Under the pieces are notes generated by a model, which was given only the letters and a program-made list of their open reading frames with translations, made no database searches and was not told where the DNA came from. A stretch of 64,000 bases of DNA from the NCBI GenBank assembly GCA_965214995.1, contig CBDCCT010000002.1:2666001-2730000 (forward strand), in the 5' to 3' direction. Below, one piece after another: positions 52,068 to 60,750 of the stretch. The stretch comes from CBDCCT01 sp965214995. GTDB lineage: Bacteria > Deinococcota > Deinococci > Deinococcales > Trueperaceae. Both the position numbers and the translations under genes were made by a program. Each line of letters begins with the position of its first letter. Positions within the stretch are counted from its first letter, which is position 1.

Positions 52068-52316
52068 GCTGGTCCAAACCAGAACGTCTCGCAAAGTTCT
52101 GGTTGGATTGCCAGGCGATGTGGTTAAACGTCTCTTGCCGCGTATCCAGGCGTTGGCTGACGACCCCTTTCCCCAACTAAAAAGCTCAAGGGTGAAACCG
52201 CTACTTACCGGCTTCGAGTCGGGGACTACCGCATTATTTATGAAGTTGACAAAGAGGAGAAGCTTGTTGATTTGCTGCTTGTGGGCCACCGTAGAGACAT
52301 CTACCGTGGTCTATAG
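52054..52316 (+). pseudogene. RelE/ParE-family toxin, frameshifted
   Basis: The frame opens at GTG 52054 (VANYRLVQTRTSRKVLVGLPGDVV) and reads to DDPFPQ; the matching RelE C-terminal half (KLKGETATYRLRVGDYRIIYEV ... VGHRRDIYRGL, stop 52314-52316) is in the -1 frame. The shift falls at an A5 run (52179-52183); one extra A would join the halves into an 87-residue RelE of normal length with the family's GDYRIIYEV strand and C-terminal HRRDIY. It is a broken gene, a sequencing indel, or a -1 slip site. Start and antitoxin overlap are intact. Confidence 0.8.
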
Positions 52317-52331
52317 AAATAGTTTGGCGTC

Positions 52332-53306
52332 ATGAACGTCACCATCCCCATCCCCGACTGGGCCACCCACATCGTTTCCGACCACACCGACATGGAGCGG
52401 AATCCGCACCCGGTGGACGCCGCCAAGGTGACGAAGTTCTCCTTCGAGCTGCCCGACGACGCCTATTTTGAATACGCCTTTTTGGACGCCGAGGGTAAGA
52501 TGCGCGCGGACCCGCTCAACAAGATAAAGGCGGACAATCCTTGGTACCCAAACGCAAGCGCGGTTCTAGGCCCCGACTACCGCGCGGACCCCTACGCCGA
52601 TGTAAAAGAGGAATTGGCGATGGGGGAGACGCGGCGGCACAGGCTCGAGTCCGCCCACCTAACCCAAACCCGCCGCCTCACCCTCTACACGCCCAAAGGA
52701 CATGAGGACGAGGCGCTGCCCTGCGTTTACGTGCAAGACGGCACCGCTTATTTGCGCATCGCGGGGCTGCATAGGGTGATGGAGGCGCTGCTTAAAGACG
52801 ACCTCATCCTTCCTGCGCACCTCGTGTTCGTCGAGCCCATCAGCCGGACCAAGGAGTACCGTTTCAACCCCGACTACCGCGCATTTATGGTCGATGAACT
52901 CGTCCCCTTTGTCGAGGAGAGGCTGAAGACCACGGAAGAGCGCGTGGCGATGGGCGCGAGTCTAGGCGGGCTTGTGAGCGCGACGCTGGCGCTTCATCAT
53001 CCCGAGCTGTTCGGGACAGTGGTCGCGCAGTCGGGGGCCTTTTTGGGCACACCTGAGGATATGGACTTTTACAAAAGTAGTGAGTCTTGGGTGGCGTCGG
53101 AGTTAGAGGCGCGGGAGCGGGAGCCTATCCGCTGGTATGCGGAGGTGGGGACGCTCGAGTGGCTTACTAAGGTGAACCGGCTCGTGCATGAGGTCTTGGA
53201 AGCCAAGGGCTACGAGCACGCCTACGCGGAAAGGAACGCTGGGCACAACTGGGAGAATTGGCGCAACGGTTTGCCGCACGCGCTGCGGTTTGCGCTTGCT
53301 AAGTAA
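52332..53306 (+). CDS. esterase of the enterochelin-esterase/Fes-like family
   Basis: 324 residues. The N-terminal 100 residues resemble a CBM48-like beta domain (FELPDDAYFEYAFLDAEGKMRADP), followed by an alpha/beta hydrolase: VYVQDGTAYLRIAG, nucleophile GASLGG (Ser near 217) and His in ERNAGHNWENW (about 302). It resembles iron-siderophore esterases and putative esterases of the D-like family; no siderophore genes lie nearby, so the substrate is unknown. No signal peptide. It follows the toxin by 15 nt. Confidence 0.85.
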   Translation: MNVTIPIPDWATHIVSDHTDMERNPHPVDAAKVTKFSFELPDDAYFEYAFLDAEGKMRADPLNKIKADNPWYPNASAVLGPDYRADPYADVKEELAMGETRRHRLESAHLTQTRRLTLYTPKGHEDEALPCVYVQDGTAYLRIAGLHRVMEALLKDDLILPAHLVFVEPISRTKEYRFNPDYRAFMVDELVPFVEERLKTTEERVAMGASLGGLVSATLALHHPELFGTVVAQSGAFLGTPEDMDFYKSSESWVASELEAREREPIRWYAEVGTLEWLTKVNRLVHEVLEAKGYEHAYAERNAGHNWENWRNGLPHALRFALAK

Positions 53307-53396
53307 GGCCCGTTAGAGCCGCACCTCGAGCCTCACCATCTCAAACTGTGCGTTAGCATAAGCCGTATTGCGCAAGCATGACTCACGGAGGTTAGA

Positions 53397-54776
53397 ATGG
53401 CTTACCGAACCGAAAAAGACACGATGGGCGAGGTGCAGGTGCCCGCCGACAAGTATTGGGGCGCGCAGACGCAGCGCTCGCTGGAGAACTTCAAGATTGG
53501 CGGGCAACGGATGCCCTTGGAGGTCATCCGCGCCTTTGCGGTTTTAAAAAAGGCCGCCGCGCTGACCAACGCCGAGTTGACCGACTTCCCGCAGGAGAAA
53601 GCGGACGCGATTGCCGAGGTGTGCGACGAAATTCTTTCGGGGGCGTTGAACGAGCATTTCCCCTTGGTCGTGTGGCAGACGGGCTCGGGCACGCAGTCGA
53701 ACATGAACGTGAACGAGGTGATTGCGAACCGCGCGATTGAGCGGGCGGGTGGGGAGATGGGCTCCAAGACGCCGGTCCATCCCAACGACGACGTGAACAA
53801 GTCGCAGTCTTCAAATGACACTTTTCCGACGGCCATGCACATCGCAGCGTATACAGCAATTAAGGGTGAGCTGTTGCCGGAACTGGGTAGGTTGTACGAC
53901 ACCTTTGCGGCAAAGTCGCGTGAGTTTATGGACGTGGTCAAAATAGGCCGCACGCACCTCATGGACGCGACGCCCTTGACCGTGGGCCAGGAGTTGTCGG
54001 GCTACGCGGCGCAGCTCGAAAAGGGGATGGAGGCGCTTAACGGTTCCCTTACGCACCTCCGAGAACTCGCGCTGGGCGGCACCGCCGTGGGTACCGGCCT
54101 CAACACGCCTGAGGGTTTTGCGGAGCGGGTCGCCCAAAAAATCGCTGAGGAAACGGGCCACCCGTTCATAACCGCCGAAAACAAGTTCGAGGCCTTGAGC
54201 GCGCACGACGCGGTGGTCGAAGCTTCGGGCGCCTTGAAGCGCGTGGCGGTGAGTTTGTTCACCATCGCCAACAACATCCGCCTGCTCGCGTCGGGGCCGA
54301 GAAGCGGGCTGGGCGAACTTCTCATCCCCGAGAACGAGCCGGGCTCGTCCATCATGCCGGGCAAGGTCAACCCCACCCAGGCGGAGGCGATGACGATGGC
54401 TTGCGCGCAAGTTATCGGCAACGACACGGCGGTCGCGGTTGCGGGTACCCACGGCCATCTCCAGCTCAACGTCTTCAAGCCGGTGATGATTTACAACCTG
54501 CTCACCTCCGCGCGGCTCTTGAAAGATGCCTGCGCGTCTTTCAATGACAACCTAGCCGTCGGCCTCGAGCCCAACCGCGCGCGCATCAAAGAGCACCTGA
54601 ACAACTCGCTCATGCTGGTCACCGCGCTCAACACGCACATCGGCTACGACAAAGCCGCCAAAATCGCCAAGACCGCGCACGCCGAGGGGTTGACCCTCAA
54701 GGAGGCGGCGGAGAGGCTCGAGTTCCTCACCCCCGAGGAGTTCGACCGCATCGTGGTGCCGGAAAACATGGTGTAG
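53397..54776 (+). CDS. fumC: class II fumarate hydratase
   Basis: 459 residues, full length. Start ATG preceded by GGAGG (53388-53392). Signatures of the fumarase/aspartase superfamily: GSGTQSNMNVNEVIANRA, THLMDATPLTVGQELSGYA (catalytic His), and the GSSIMPGKVNPTQAEA loop with the nucleophilic Ser. The sequence is the iron-independent class II form converting fumarate to malate in the TCA cycle. TALNTHIGYDKAAKIAK near the C-terminus also matches FumC. Aspartase is excluded by overall similarity only. Confidence 0.95.
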   Translation: MAYRTEKDTMGEVQVPADKYWGAQTQRSLENFKIGGQRMPLEVIRAFAVLKKAAALTNAELTDFPQEKADAIAEVCDEILSGALNEHFPLVVWQTGSGTQSNMNVNEVIANRAIERAGGEMGSKTPVHPNDDVNKSQSSNDTFPTAMHIAAYTAIKGELLPELGRLYDTFAAKSREFMDVVKIGRTHLMDATPLTVGQELSGYAAQLEKGMEALNGSLTHLRELALGGTAVGTGLNTPEGFAERVAQKIAEETGHPFITAENKFEALSAHDAVVEASGALKRVAVSLFTIANNIRLLASGPRSGLGELLIPENEPGSSIMPGKVNPTQAEAMTMACAQVIGNDTAVAVAGTHGHLQLNVFKPVMIYNLLTSARLLKDACASFNDNLAVGLEPNRARIKEHLNNSLMLVTALNTHIGYDKAAKIAKTAHAEGLTLKEAAERLEFLTPEEFDRIVVPENMV

Positions 54777-54811
54777 GGGCGTTAAAAGGCTCTTTCCTCT
54801 TTCTCTACTTG

Positions 54812-55555
54812 CTACCTTTCATCTATGATTTCAGCGTCGCGGGGGATGAAGCGCAGTTCGTCGGGATTTAGTCCCTCGTCGCGCCTAAAATTTTCAAAGG
54901 TGAGGTTGGCTAGCGCCGTGCTGTCGGCGTTGAGGAATGTGAGCGTGTACGGATACCAGTTGCCGCCCGTTTCTCCGTCCACGATGTCGGCCTCGACGTA
55001 ATGCACGGTGGCGGCCTCGTCTTGGTTGGTGAAACGGAGTTTGTACACGTTGCCGACGGGGCTTTCCTCATACCCTTCAACGGTCACGTCCCAGCCCTCG
55101 GAGAGGCTGTTAAGCGAGAGGTCGAAGTTAAAGCCCTCTTCCGCCTCCTCCACCTGCGCCTGGGCGTCGGGAAAAAGTCCGGCCAAGGCGTCGGGGTCGT
55201 TAGTGTTCAAAACCGTCACCTGATTGGTGACAAAAAGATAGTTGTAGAACGCCTGGTCGTCCACCACGATGAAGTTGTCGGCCAGCGCGTCGGGCTGGAG
55301 GATGTCGGCCCGCGCCAGCTTCTCCTCCGGGATGAGCTGGACGTTGAGTTCCAAGGGCGTATCGGCCCCACTTTGTTCGATAATGTTGCCCGTAAGCGTG
55401 AAAGAAGCGTCTTGCAAGCTCTCGCCGCTCGCTTGCAAGTTGGCGAGAATTTGGTCGGCGGAGAGCGTTTGTGCGCTCCCGTACCCTACGAAGAGGGCCA
55501 GAACGAGGCATAATCCCTTTGAAAGGGAGGTTGATTTACGAAATGCGTGGGGCAT
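54812..55555 (-). CDS. LolA/RseB-like outer-membrane lipoprotein carrier fold protein
   Basis: 247 residues with signal peptide (GLCLVLALFVGYGSAQ). The N-terminal helix LSADQILANLQASGESLQDASFTLTG is the usual LolA/RseB start, and an open half beta-barrel is expected from the alternating strands (DTPLELNVQLIPEEKLARADIL, AATVHYVEADIV, YPYTLTFLN). It may carry lipid or lipoprotein in the periplasm. Ends with a charged loop. Start ATG at 55555. It converges with fumC, 35 nt apart. Confidence 0.75.
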   Translation of the reverse strand: MPHAFRKSTSLSKGLCLVLALFVGYGSAQTLSADQILANLQASGESLQDASFTLTGNIIEQSGADTPLELNVQLIPEEKLARADILQPDALADNFIVVDDQAFYNYLFVTNQVTVLNTNDPDALAGLFPDAQAQVEEAEEGFNFDLSLNSLSEGWDVTVEGYEESPVGNVYKLRFTNQDEAATVHYVEADIVDGETGGNWYPYTLTFLNADSTALANLTFENFRRDEGLNPDELRFIPRDAEIIDER

Positions 55556-55845
55556 GAAACTCCTTTGTCGAGCTTTTTACTTGTCGGGCTCGTTTTTGCT
55601 CGCTTCAGCATAATCTGGCGCGTGGCCCTGGCGGGGCGTTCTTCCATCATGAGAGGCGCGGCTTAGGTGGGCATGAGAAAGGGCGGCGGGTTTCTTTAGG
55701 CGGGGGTCACGTTCCCTTTGGAACCGTGATGATGAGATATTTAACAGTCGTCGGAGCGTAGGGACGGGGCGTGAAGAGAAGTTTATTTCTTACACACCTT
55801 CATGAGAACGGCTGTGCTACGCTTTCCCCCATGAAAGGAGTTCGT

Positions 55846-57087
55846 ATGAAAAAGTTATCTACAGCCGTCCTGGCTCTCATTTTAGCCGTACTGGGCACCG
55901 CCGCCGCGCAAGACAACGTGGTCATCAGCCCGCAGTCGATTGTGGTCAACCCCAGCCCCTCGTTTGATGTAGAAGTGTTCGTCGACAAAGACACCTCGGG
56001 CGAGAGTGCGCCCGTCTACAACATCGGCGAGAGCATCCGCGTGGGCGTGAGCGTCTCGGAAGACGCCTACGTCTACTTGTATAGCGTCCACTCGAACGGC
56101 ACCATCGAACAGATTCTGCCCAACCGCCTAGACGACGGTCGCAACAACTTTGTTCAGGCGGGTTCGACCCGCTACTTCCCGCCCCAGAATGCGCGCTACA
56201 CCTTTGACGTGGCGGGGCCGCAGGGTTTGGACAAAGTGATTGCGGTCGCCAGCCGTGAGTCTTTGGACCTGAGCACCTTACGGGGCTTTTCGCAGTCGGG
56301 CGACTTTTCGGTGAGCGAGCAGGGTGAGGACTCGTTCGCGCAAACCCTGTCCATCGTGGTGAGCCCTATTGCTCAGGAGGACTGGGTCACGGACACCGCC
56401 ATCTTCTACGTGGGCTCTCGCCCCAGCGTTCCGGCCTACGGCACCATCAGCATCACCTCGAACCCGAGCGGGGCGGCGGCGTATGTGGACGGCTCGTTCG
56501 TCGGCTACACCCCGGTGCGTTTCGGCACGCGCCGGGGGCAGCACACGGTCAGGGTCGAGCGTAACGATTATGAAACCTTTGAGACGACCATCAGCTTGAG
56601 CGGCGGGGCCAGAACGAGCGTAGACGCTTCTCTCAATCCCGTACCCAGAACGGGGACGGCTTCGTTCCAGAGCCAGCCGCGGGGCGCGGAAGTCTACGTC
56701 AACGGCTCGCTTGTCGGCACCACGCCCACGGGCGGCGTGACGCTTAATGAAGGCTCCTACACCGCCCGCTTTACGCTGCCCGGCTACGACGACGTGACCA
56801 CCACCTTTACGGTAAACCGCGGGGGCGCTCAGACGGTGGGGGCGAACCTCCAGCCGCTCCTCGGCTCGGTGCAGATCCAGGCCAACGTCGGCGGTGCCCA
56901 GGTCTTCATCAACGGCGAGATGGTCGGCACCGTTCCCAACGGGTCGGGCCGCCTGACCCTCGACGACCTCCCGACGGGCACGCACGAGCTGGTCATCGTC
57001 GCGCCGGGTTTCAACACCGTCGTGCGCTCCTTTGAGATTCGCGGCGGCCAAACGACCCAGGTGCGCGTGTCGCAGTCGCGCCTCTAG
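55846..57087 (+). CDS. exported DUF4384 plus three PEGA domains
   Basis: 413 residues from ATG 55846 (MKKLSTAVLALILAVLGTAAAQ signal), preceded by AAAGGAG. An in-frame ATG at 55831 lies 7 nt after TACGCT and could give a leaderless version five residues longer. Residues about 45-150 match DUF4384 (YNIGESIRVGVSVSEDAYVYLYS ... EQILPN). Three PEGA repeats follow, about 205-270, 275-340 and 345-413, each with a V-(D/N)-G-x-x-V/M-G turn (YVDGSFVG, YVNGSLVG, FINGEMVG). PEGA domains are surface-layer-associated beta modules. A perfect terminator hairpin follows. Confidence 0.85.
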   Translation: MKKLSTAVLALILAVLGTAAAQDNVVISPQSIVVNPSPSFDVEVFVDKDTSGESAPVYNIGESIRVGVSVSEDAYVYLYSVHSNGTIEQILPNRLDDGRNNFVQAGSTRYFPPQNARYTFDVAGPQGLDKVIAVASRESLDLSTLRGFSQSGDFSVSEQGEDSFAQTLSIVVSPIAQEDWVTDTAIFYVGSRPSVPAYGTISITSNPSGAAAYVDGSFVGYTPVRFGTRRGQHTVRVERNDYETFETTISLSGGARTSVDASLNPVPRTGTASFQSQPRGAEVYVNGSLVGTTPTGGVTLNEGSYTARFTLPGYDDVTTTFTVNRGGAQTVGANLQPLLGSVQIQANVGGAQVFINGEMVGTVPNGSGRLTLDDLPTGTHELVIVAPGFNTVVRSFEIRGGQTTQVRVSQSRL

Positions 57088-57101
57088 CGGTTTTGCTTCT
57101 C

Positions 57102-57135
57102 AAGAGCTTGTGCAGGCAATCCTGCACAAGCTCTT
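57102..57135 (+). terminator. strong intrinsic terminator-like hairpin
   Basis: AAGAGCTTGTGCAGG (57102-57116) pairs perfectly over 15 bp with 57121-57135, with a 4-nt CAAT loop and TTGTAT after. It lies 15 nt after the stop codon of the PEGA gene. Confidence 0.9.
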
Positions 57136-57291
57136 TGTATGATTGCTACATAGTATTTGTTGGCGCAAGTCGGCCTCGAGGAGAAAAACATTTACGTTGA
57201 AGAGTCAACACTGAGCGAGCAACCGTCCTTCTGGAGCACACCCGCGCGTTGCCGCTGCGCGGGGCGCGCAAACGTCATATGATAGCCCCAC

Positions 57292-58116
57292 ATGTGTAAC
57301 GAACCGTCACATTCAACCCGTACAAACGTGGCTTCGGACCCACCTTCTGACGTTGTCGCGGTGGTCTTGGGCGGCGGCGCGGACGCGCTGGCGGCGCACG
57401 CGGGGGTCGCGTCCAAGGCGCTCGTGCCTTTTCAGGGCAAGCCTCTGGGGCTTTACGTGCTCGAGGCCCTGCGGGGCAGCCCCTACATCACGCGCGTCGT
57501 TTACGTCGGTGAGCCCAGCCCCCTTTTCGCGCCCCACGTTGACCGCGTGGTAACGCCCGGCAAGGGAATGGCCGACAGTTTGCGAGGGGGCCTGGAGGCC
57601 GCCCGCGCGGTCTCGACGCCCGAGGGACGTCTTTTGGCGGTCTCGGCGGACCTGCCCTGGCTCACCACGGAGGCTGTGGACCACGTTCTTTCTCCCGGTG
57701 CTGCGGATACAGCGGCCCTGCTTTACCCCATCGTGTCCAAGGGCGCGGCAGAGGCGCAGTTTCCGGGCCAGAAGCGCACCTACGCGCGCTTCAAGGAGGG
57801 CACCTTTACAGGGGGCAACCTCATCGTGCTGCGGCCCAGTATGGTGCCGACGCTGCTGCCTTTTGTGGACCGCGCCTACCGGGCGCGCAAGAATCCGCTG
57901 GCATTGGCGGCGCTTATCGGGCCGGGTATTTTGCTCAAGTTCGTGACGGGGCGATTGCCGCTGGCGGTGCTCGAGCGCCGCATCAGCGAAATTCTTCAGG
58001 GCTCCGTGCGCGCCTTCATCACGCCCCACGCCGCGCTCGGCGCGGATGTTGATAAGCCCGAGCACCTTAGCACCCCCGGCCTCACCGCTCCCGTTCCCTC
58101 CTCGAAACCCGCCTGA
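57292..58116 (+). CDS. nucleotidyltransferase (MobA-like NTP transferase)
   Basis: 274 residues. N-terminal motif VVLGGGADALAAHAGVASKALVPFQGKPL is the NTP-binding loop of the NTP_transferase family, modified from GGKSxRxG...K. SADLPWLTTEAV is the metal-binding DLP motif, and GGNLIVLRP plus ITPHAALGADVDKPEHL occur in the molybdenum cofactor and sugar-nucleotide relatives. Substrate unknown; MobA and MocA-type transferases are possible. TATGAT (57278-57283) lies 8 nt before the ATG. It overlaps the next gene by one base. Confidence 0.8.
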   Translation: MCNEPSHSTRTNVASDPPSDVVAVVLGGGADALAAHAGVASKALVPFQGKPLGLYVLEALRGSPYITRVVYVGEPSPLFAPHVDRVVTPGKGMADSLRGGLEAARAVSTPEGRLLAVSADLPWLTTEAVDHVLSPGAADTAALLYPIVSKGAAEAQFPGQKRTYARFKEGTFTGGNLIVLRPSMVPTLLPFVDRAYRARKNPLALAALIGPGILLKFVTGRLPLAVLERRISEILQGSVRAFITPHAALGADVDKPEHLSTPGLTAPVPSSKPA

Positions 58117-58676
58117 TGCGCCGGCCTGGTCAATTGCGTGTCGCGGCCCTCCTGGGCGCGCTCGCCGCGCTCGGCTTCGCGCTCCTGCTCTCGTTCTCTT
58201 TCCACCTGCTCTTTCGGCGCGAAGGAAGGCTCGACTTTGACGGGTTTAACGTGCTCGGCTTGCTCGAGGGCTTAATCTTCATCATCGCCTACTCGTTTGG
58301 GCTTCTCTACATCCGTAACGGGCTCGGCGTACCCAGCCCGCTGCTCTTGTCCTTTGGCTTTTTGGCACCTCCCACCGCGGCGCGCGCCGCCGCCGACGTG
58401 CCCGTGGTCGAGGCCACCTCGACCCCCCACACGCTGCTGGAGAACCGCATCGTCATCGTTGAAGAAAACGGCGTGCCTATCGGCGTGACCGGGGTGCGGC
58501 GCGAGCGCATCTCGTCCTGGGACGAGCTCTCCAAGGTCGACGGCGGCGTGGCCGTGACCGACTTGCGCTCGTTGCTCGCGCGCGAGCCGCTCGTTATCGT
58601 GATGCGCGAGGGGGCGGTGCAGGGGATTATTACGCAGAAGATGTACTTATCGGGGCTGTGGGGGCGGGTGCGCTAG
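58116..58676 (+). CDS. membrane protein with a CBS-like cytosolic domain
   Basis: 186 residues. Two transmembrane segments (about 6-30 and 49-68) precede a cytosolic region (about 85-186) with beta-alpha units VVEATSTPHTLLENRIVIVEENGVPIGVTGVRRERI and GVAVTDLRSLLAREPLVIVMREGAVQGIITQKMYLSGL that look like two degenerate CBS motifs. Such pairs bind adenosine nucleotides. No ligand or partner is known. It begins by TGATG overlap with the NTP transferase stop, so it is cotranscribed with it. Confidence 0.6.
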   Translation: MRRPGQLRVAALLGALAALGFALLLSFSFHLLFRREGRLDFDGFNVLGLLEGLIFIIAYSFGLLYIRNGLGVPSPLLLSFGFLAPPTAARAAADVPVVEATSTPHTLLENRIVIVEENGVPIGVTGVRRERISSWDELSKVDGGVAVTDLRSLLAREPLVIVMREGAVQGIITQKMYLSGLWGRVR

Positions 58677-58707
58677 TTTCTCCCTGCTCCTACAGCCATC
58701 TCCGTGT

Positions 58708-59673
58708 TTACCTCGGCGTCCATCCCTGCGTCTGCTCGGCTACTCTGGTGTCTAACCCAGTACCCGCTGTGTGGACCAAGTTGTAGAGGCGGGGCACTTG
58801 CTCGGCCAACACGCAAGGGTCACTGCGCCACTCAAAGGCGGGGCCGACGCCGCCGTACTCGAGCGCCACCACGCCCGGACACGCCCACGCGCCCGCGCGG
58901 ATGTGCGCCAAAGCCCACGCGGTCACCTCCCAATCCTCCTCGGTGAGCGGCAGGTGGTCGCAGAGCCGCCCCTCGTGCATCCCGACGCCCGTAATGTGGA
59001 GTTCGCACAACCTGTCCAGAGGCAAGGCTTCTATGTATTCCTTTTCGTCTACACCAAGAGAGTGCGCGCTGATGCGGGCGTGCGAGAGGTCGAAGAGAAA
59101 GCCGCAGCCCGTTCCGTTGATAATCTGGGTGATGGTTTCTGGCAAGACGCCGAGCCGCAGCCTCGTTTCTTGCCCGCTGTAATAGGGTACGTTCTCGACG
59201 ATGACGCGCTCCTCGCCAAAGCGCGCGCCCACAGTTTCTACGTCCCAACGAAGCGTATCAAGAACCTTGCCGCGGTACGCGGCGCTCTCCGGGTCGCCCC
59301 GAAAGTTTGCGGCGTGCGGCGCTAGGTGCAGGTTGACAAAGGGCGTACGGGTCTCGCCAAGAAGGCGTTCCACGCGCGGCCAGTCTACGTTTTCTAAGCT
59401 GCCGTCTCCAGCCACGAGCGGGAAGTGGACGTAAACGGCGTGCGCCCCCTCCGTGCCGACCGCCTCACCGATAAGGTCGGGCCAGTCGGGGCACTTGTAG
59501 AGGTCGATGGGGAGTTGTCCGCCAAGCCGGAGCGCGGCGGCGGGCGGGGAGTAGTTGACGGCGAGCTTCATGGGCGTGGTAGCCGTGAGCGCGGCGCGTG
59601 TTGTGGGTGGTGTTGCGGTGGGTGCTGTGGTGGGTGCTGTGGTGGGTGCTGTGGTGGGTGCTGTGGTTGTCAT
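58708..59673 (-). CDS. DUF692/MNIO-like TIM-barrel protein
   Basis: 321 residues. A low-complexity N-terminus (TAPT x4) encoded by a 12-bp tandem repeat precedes the barrel, which begins MKLAVNYSPPAAALR near 35 (ATG 59571 is an alternative start). Barrel motifs: NLHLAPHAANF (His), VIVENVPYYSG (Glu), GCGFLFDLSHARISA (Asp, His), ALPLDRLCELHITGVG and LCDHLPLTEEDWEV. Their order and spacing fit the DUF692/MNIO family (multinuclear iron oxidases such as MbnB), or a sugar phosphate isomerase-like barrel. No peptide substrate gene with clustered Cys is visible nearby. It lies 17 nt from degV on the same strand. Confidence 0.6.
   Translation of the reverse strand: MTTTAPTTAPTTAPTTAPTATPPTTRAALTATTPMKLAVNYSPPAAALRLGGQLPIDLYKCPDWPDLIGEAVGTEGAHAVYVHFPLVAGDGSLENVDWPRVERLLGETRTPFVNLHLAPHAANFRGDPESAAYRGKVLDTLRWDVETVGARFGEERVIVENVPYYSGQETRLRLGVLPETITQIINGTGCGFLFDLSHARISAHSLGVDEKEYIEALPLDRLCELHITGVGMHEGRLCDHLPLTEEDWEVTAWALAHIRAGAWACPGVVALEYGGVGPAFEWRSDPCVLAEQVPRLYNLVHTAGTGLDTRVAEQTQGWTPR
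59615..59662. repeat. in-frame 12-bp tandem repeat (four units) inside the DUF692-like gene
   Basis: Three perfect GTGGTGGGTGCT units (59627-59662) plus one with a C change (59615-59626). Each unit encodes Thr-Ala-Pro-Thr on the minus strand. Slippage would change the number of TAPT units without breaking the frame. Confidence 0.9.
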
Positions 59674-59690
59674 GTAATCATCCCTGTGAC

Positions 59691-60596
59691 TTACTGCGCT
59701 TCTGCGACAGGCGCTACCTGAACGCGCGGGGGTTCGGCATGGCGAGGTGGGCGGGGTTGAGAGGCGGGGTAGGCGCAGACGAGCAGGGCGCCGGGCCCTA
59801 AAAGCGCGCCGAGCGCGGCGCCGATGAGTTGCACGCGGCCCCTGTGGATGGTGAGGGAAGCCTCGAGCGCAGTCTTAACGCCCTCCAACCCCTCACGCTC
59901 ACCCGCGAAACCGAGCGCCAGGTGCAGGGGCTCGTTGCCGAAACGTTCGAGGAGCTTTTTAGCAAGACCGTCCGCCAGCGCGCCCCGCCGCAAGGGCTCG
60001 TCGTCCGTAAGCTCGCCCTCCCGAAACGTCAAGACGGGCTTGACACCGCGGAGCCGGTTCGCCAGACCCTGCACCTTGCCTCGCTTCCTGCTTTGAGCGA
60101 GCCACCGCGGCGAACGGGGGACGAGGAGGCAGTAGAGCGTTTCTTTAACCCCCTCCGCCGCCGCTGTCACCCCGTCCGCCGAAGCGCCCGCCGAGGCCGC
60201 CGCGCTCGCCGCCATCACCACCTCGGCAAGCCCGGCACTCGCACTCCCGGAGTCTACAAAATGAATCTGGTCCTCTGCACCAAGACGCGCCGCCGCCTCG
60301 CGGGCGCTTATGAGAGTTTCGGAGAGGGCGCTCGAGAGATGCACCGACACCACCTCGTCATACGCGCGCAGGTAACGTTCATAAACCGGGACGAAATCCT
60401 CGACCTCCGGCGGGCTCGTCTGCGGCAGTACGCCGCGCTCACGCATCCAGCCGTAAAGTTGAAAGGGGTCTAGGTCGCGCTCGCTATAAACCGTCCCTTC
60501 CACCGTCACCTTGAGGGGCACGGCGGCGACGCCAAGGCGCAGGAGCGTGGCGGCGGGGAGGTCACAACTCGAGTCGGTCACGATGCCAACGGCCAT
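59691..60596 (-). CDS. DegV-family fatty-acid-binding protein
   Basis: 301 residues. N-terminal VGIVTDSSCDLP is the family's opening motif; VPLKVTVEGTVYSERDLDP, SPPEVEDFVPVYE and VVSVHLSSALSETLISA complete the DegV N-domain, and KRGKVQGLANRLRGVKPVLTF and the GALLGPGALLV end match the C-domain. It binds a fatty acid, like FakB subunits that deliver it to FakA. No fakA is seen in the window. The ATG is 6 nt after a GATACT -10-like hexamer (plus 60603-60608). Pro/Arg-rich C-terminal tail. Confidence 0.9.
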   Translation of the reverse strand: MAVGIVTDSSCDLPAATLLRLGVAAVPLKVTVEGTVYSERDLDPFQLYGWMRERGVLPQTSPPEVEDFVPVYERYLRAYDEVVSVHLSSALSETLISAREAAARLGAEDQIHFVDSGSASAGLAEVVMAASAAASAGASADGVTAAAEGVKETLYCLLVPRSPRWLAQSRKRGKVQGLANRLRGVKPVLTFREGELTDDEPLRRGALADGLAKKLLERFGNEPLHLALGFAGEREGLEGVKTALEASLTIHRGRVQLIGAALGALLGPGALLVCAYPASQPRPPRHAEPPRVQVAPVAEAQ

Positions 60597-60662
60597 ATCT
60601 TAAGTATCGCCTCTGCGTGAGAGTTAGGCTAGGGGAAAGGCCACTTGGTGAGGCAGTGGAGA

Positions 60663-60704
60663 GTGATGAGCGGTTAGTTTTTCTAGTCACTAACCACTCA
60701 CCAC
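60663..60704. repeat. dispersed inverted repeat, copy C (degenerate)
   Basis: GTGATGAGCGGTTAG (60663-60677) faces CTAACCACTCACCAC (60690-60704), a 15-bp stem with two wobble mismatches. It lies between divergent genes (degV and bshA), so this copy cannot simply be a terminator. Copies A and C share GTGAGGCAGTGG just outside the left arm. Confidence 0.6.
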
Positions 60705-60723
60705 TTCTCAATTAAGGAGATAA

Positions 60724-60750
60724 ATGCGGCTAATCAAGGAAACGCAGTAG
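60724..60750 (+). CDS. eight-codon minicistron upstream of bshA
   Basis: ATG CGG ... CAG TAG encodes MRLIKETQ. AAGGAG lies 5 nt before the ATG, a strong site, and its TAG stop overlaps the bshA GTG by one base. This looks like a translated leader coupled to bshA; whether the peptide matters is unknown. Confidence 0.45.
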   Translation: MRLIKETQ

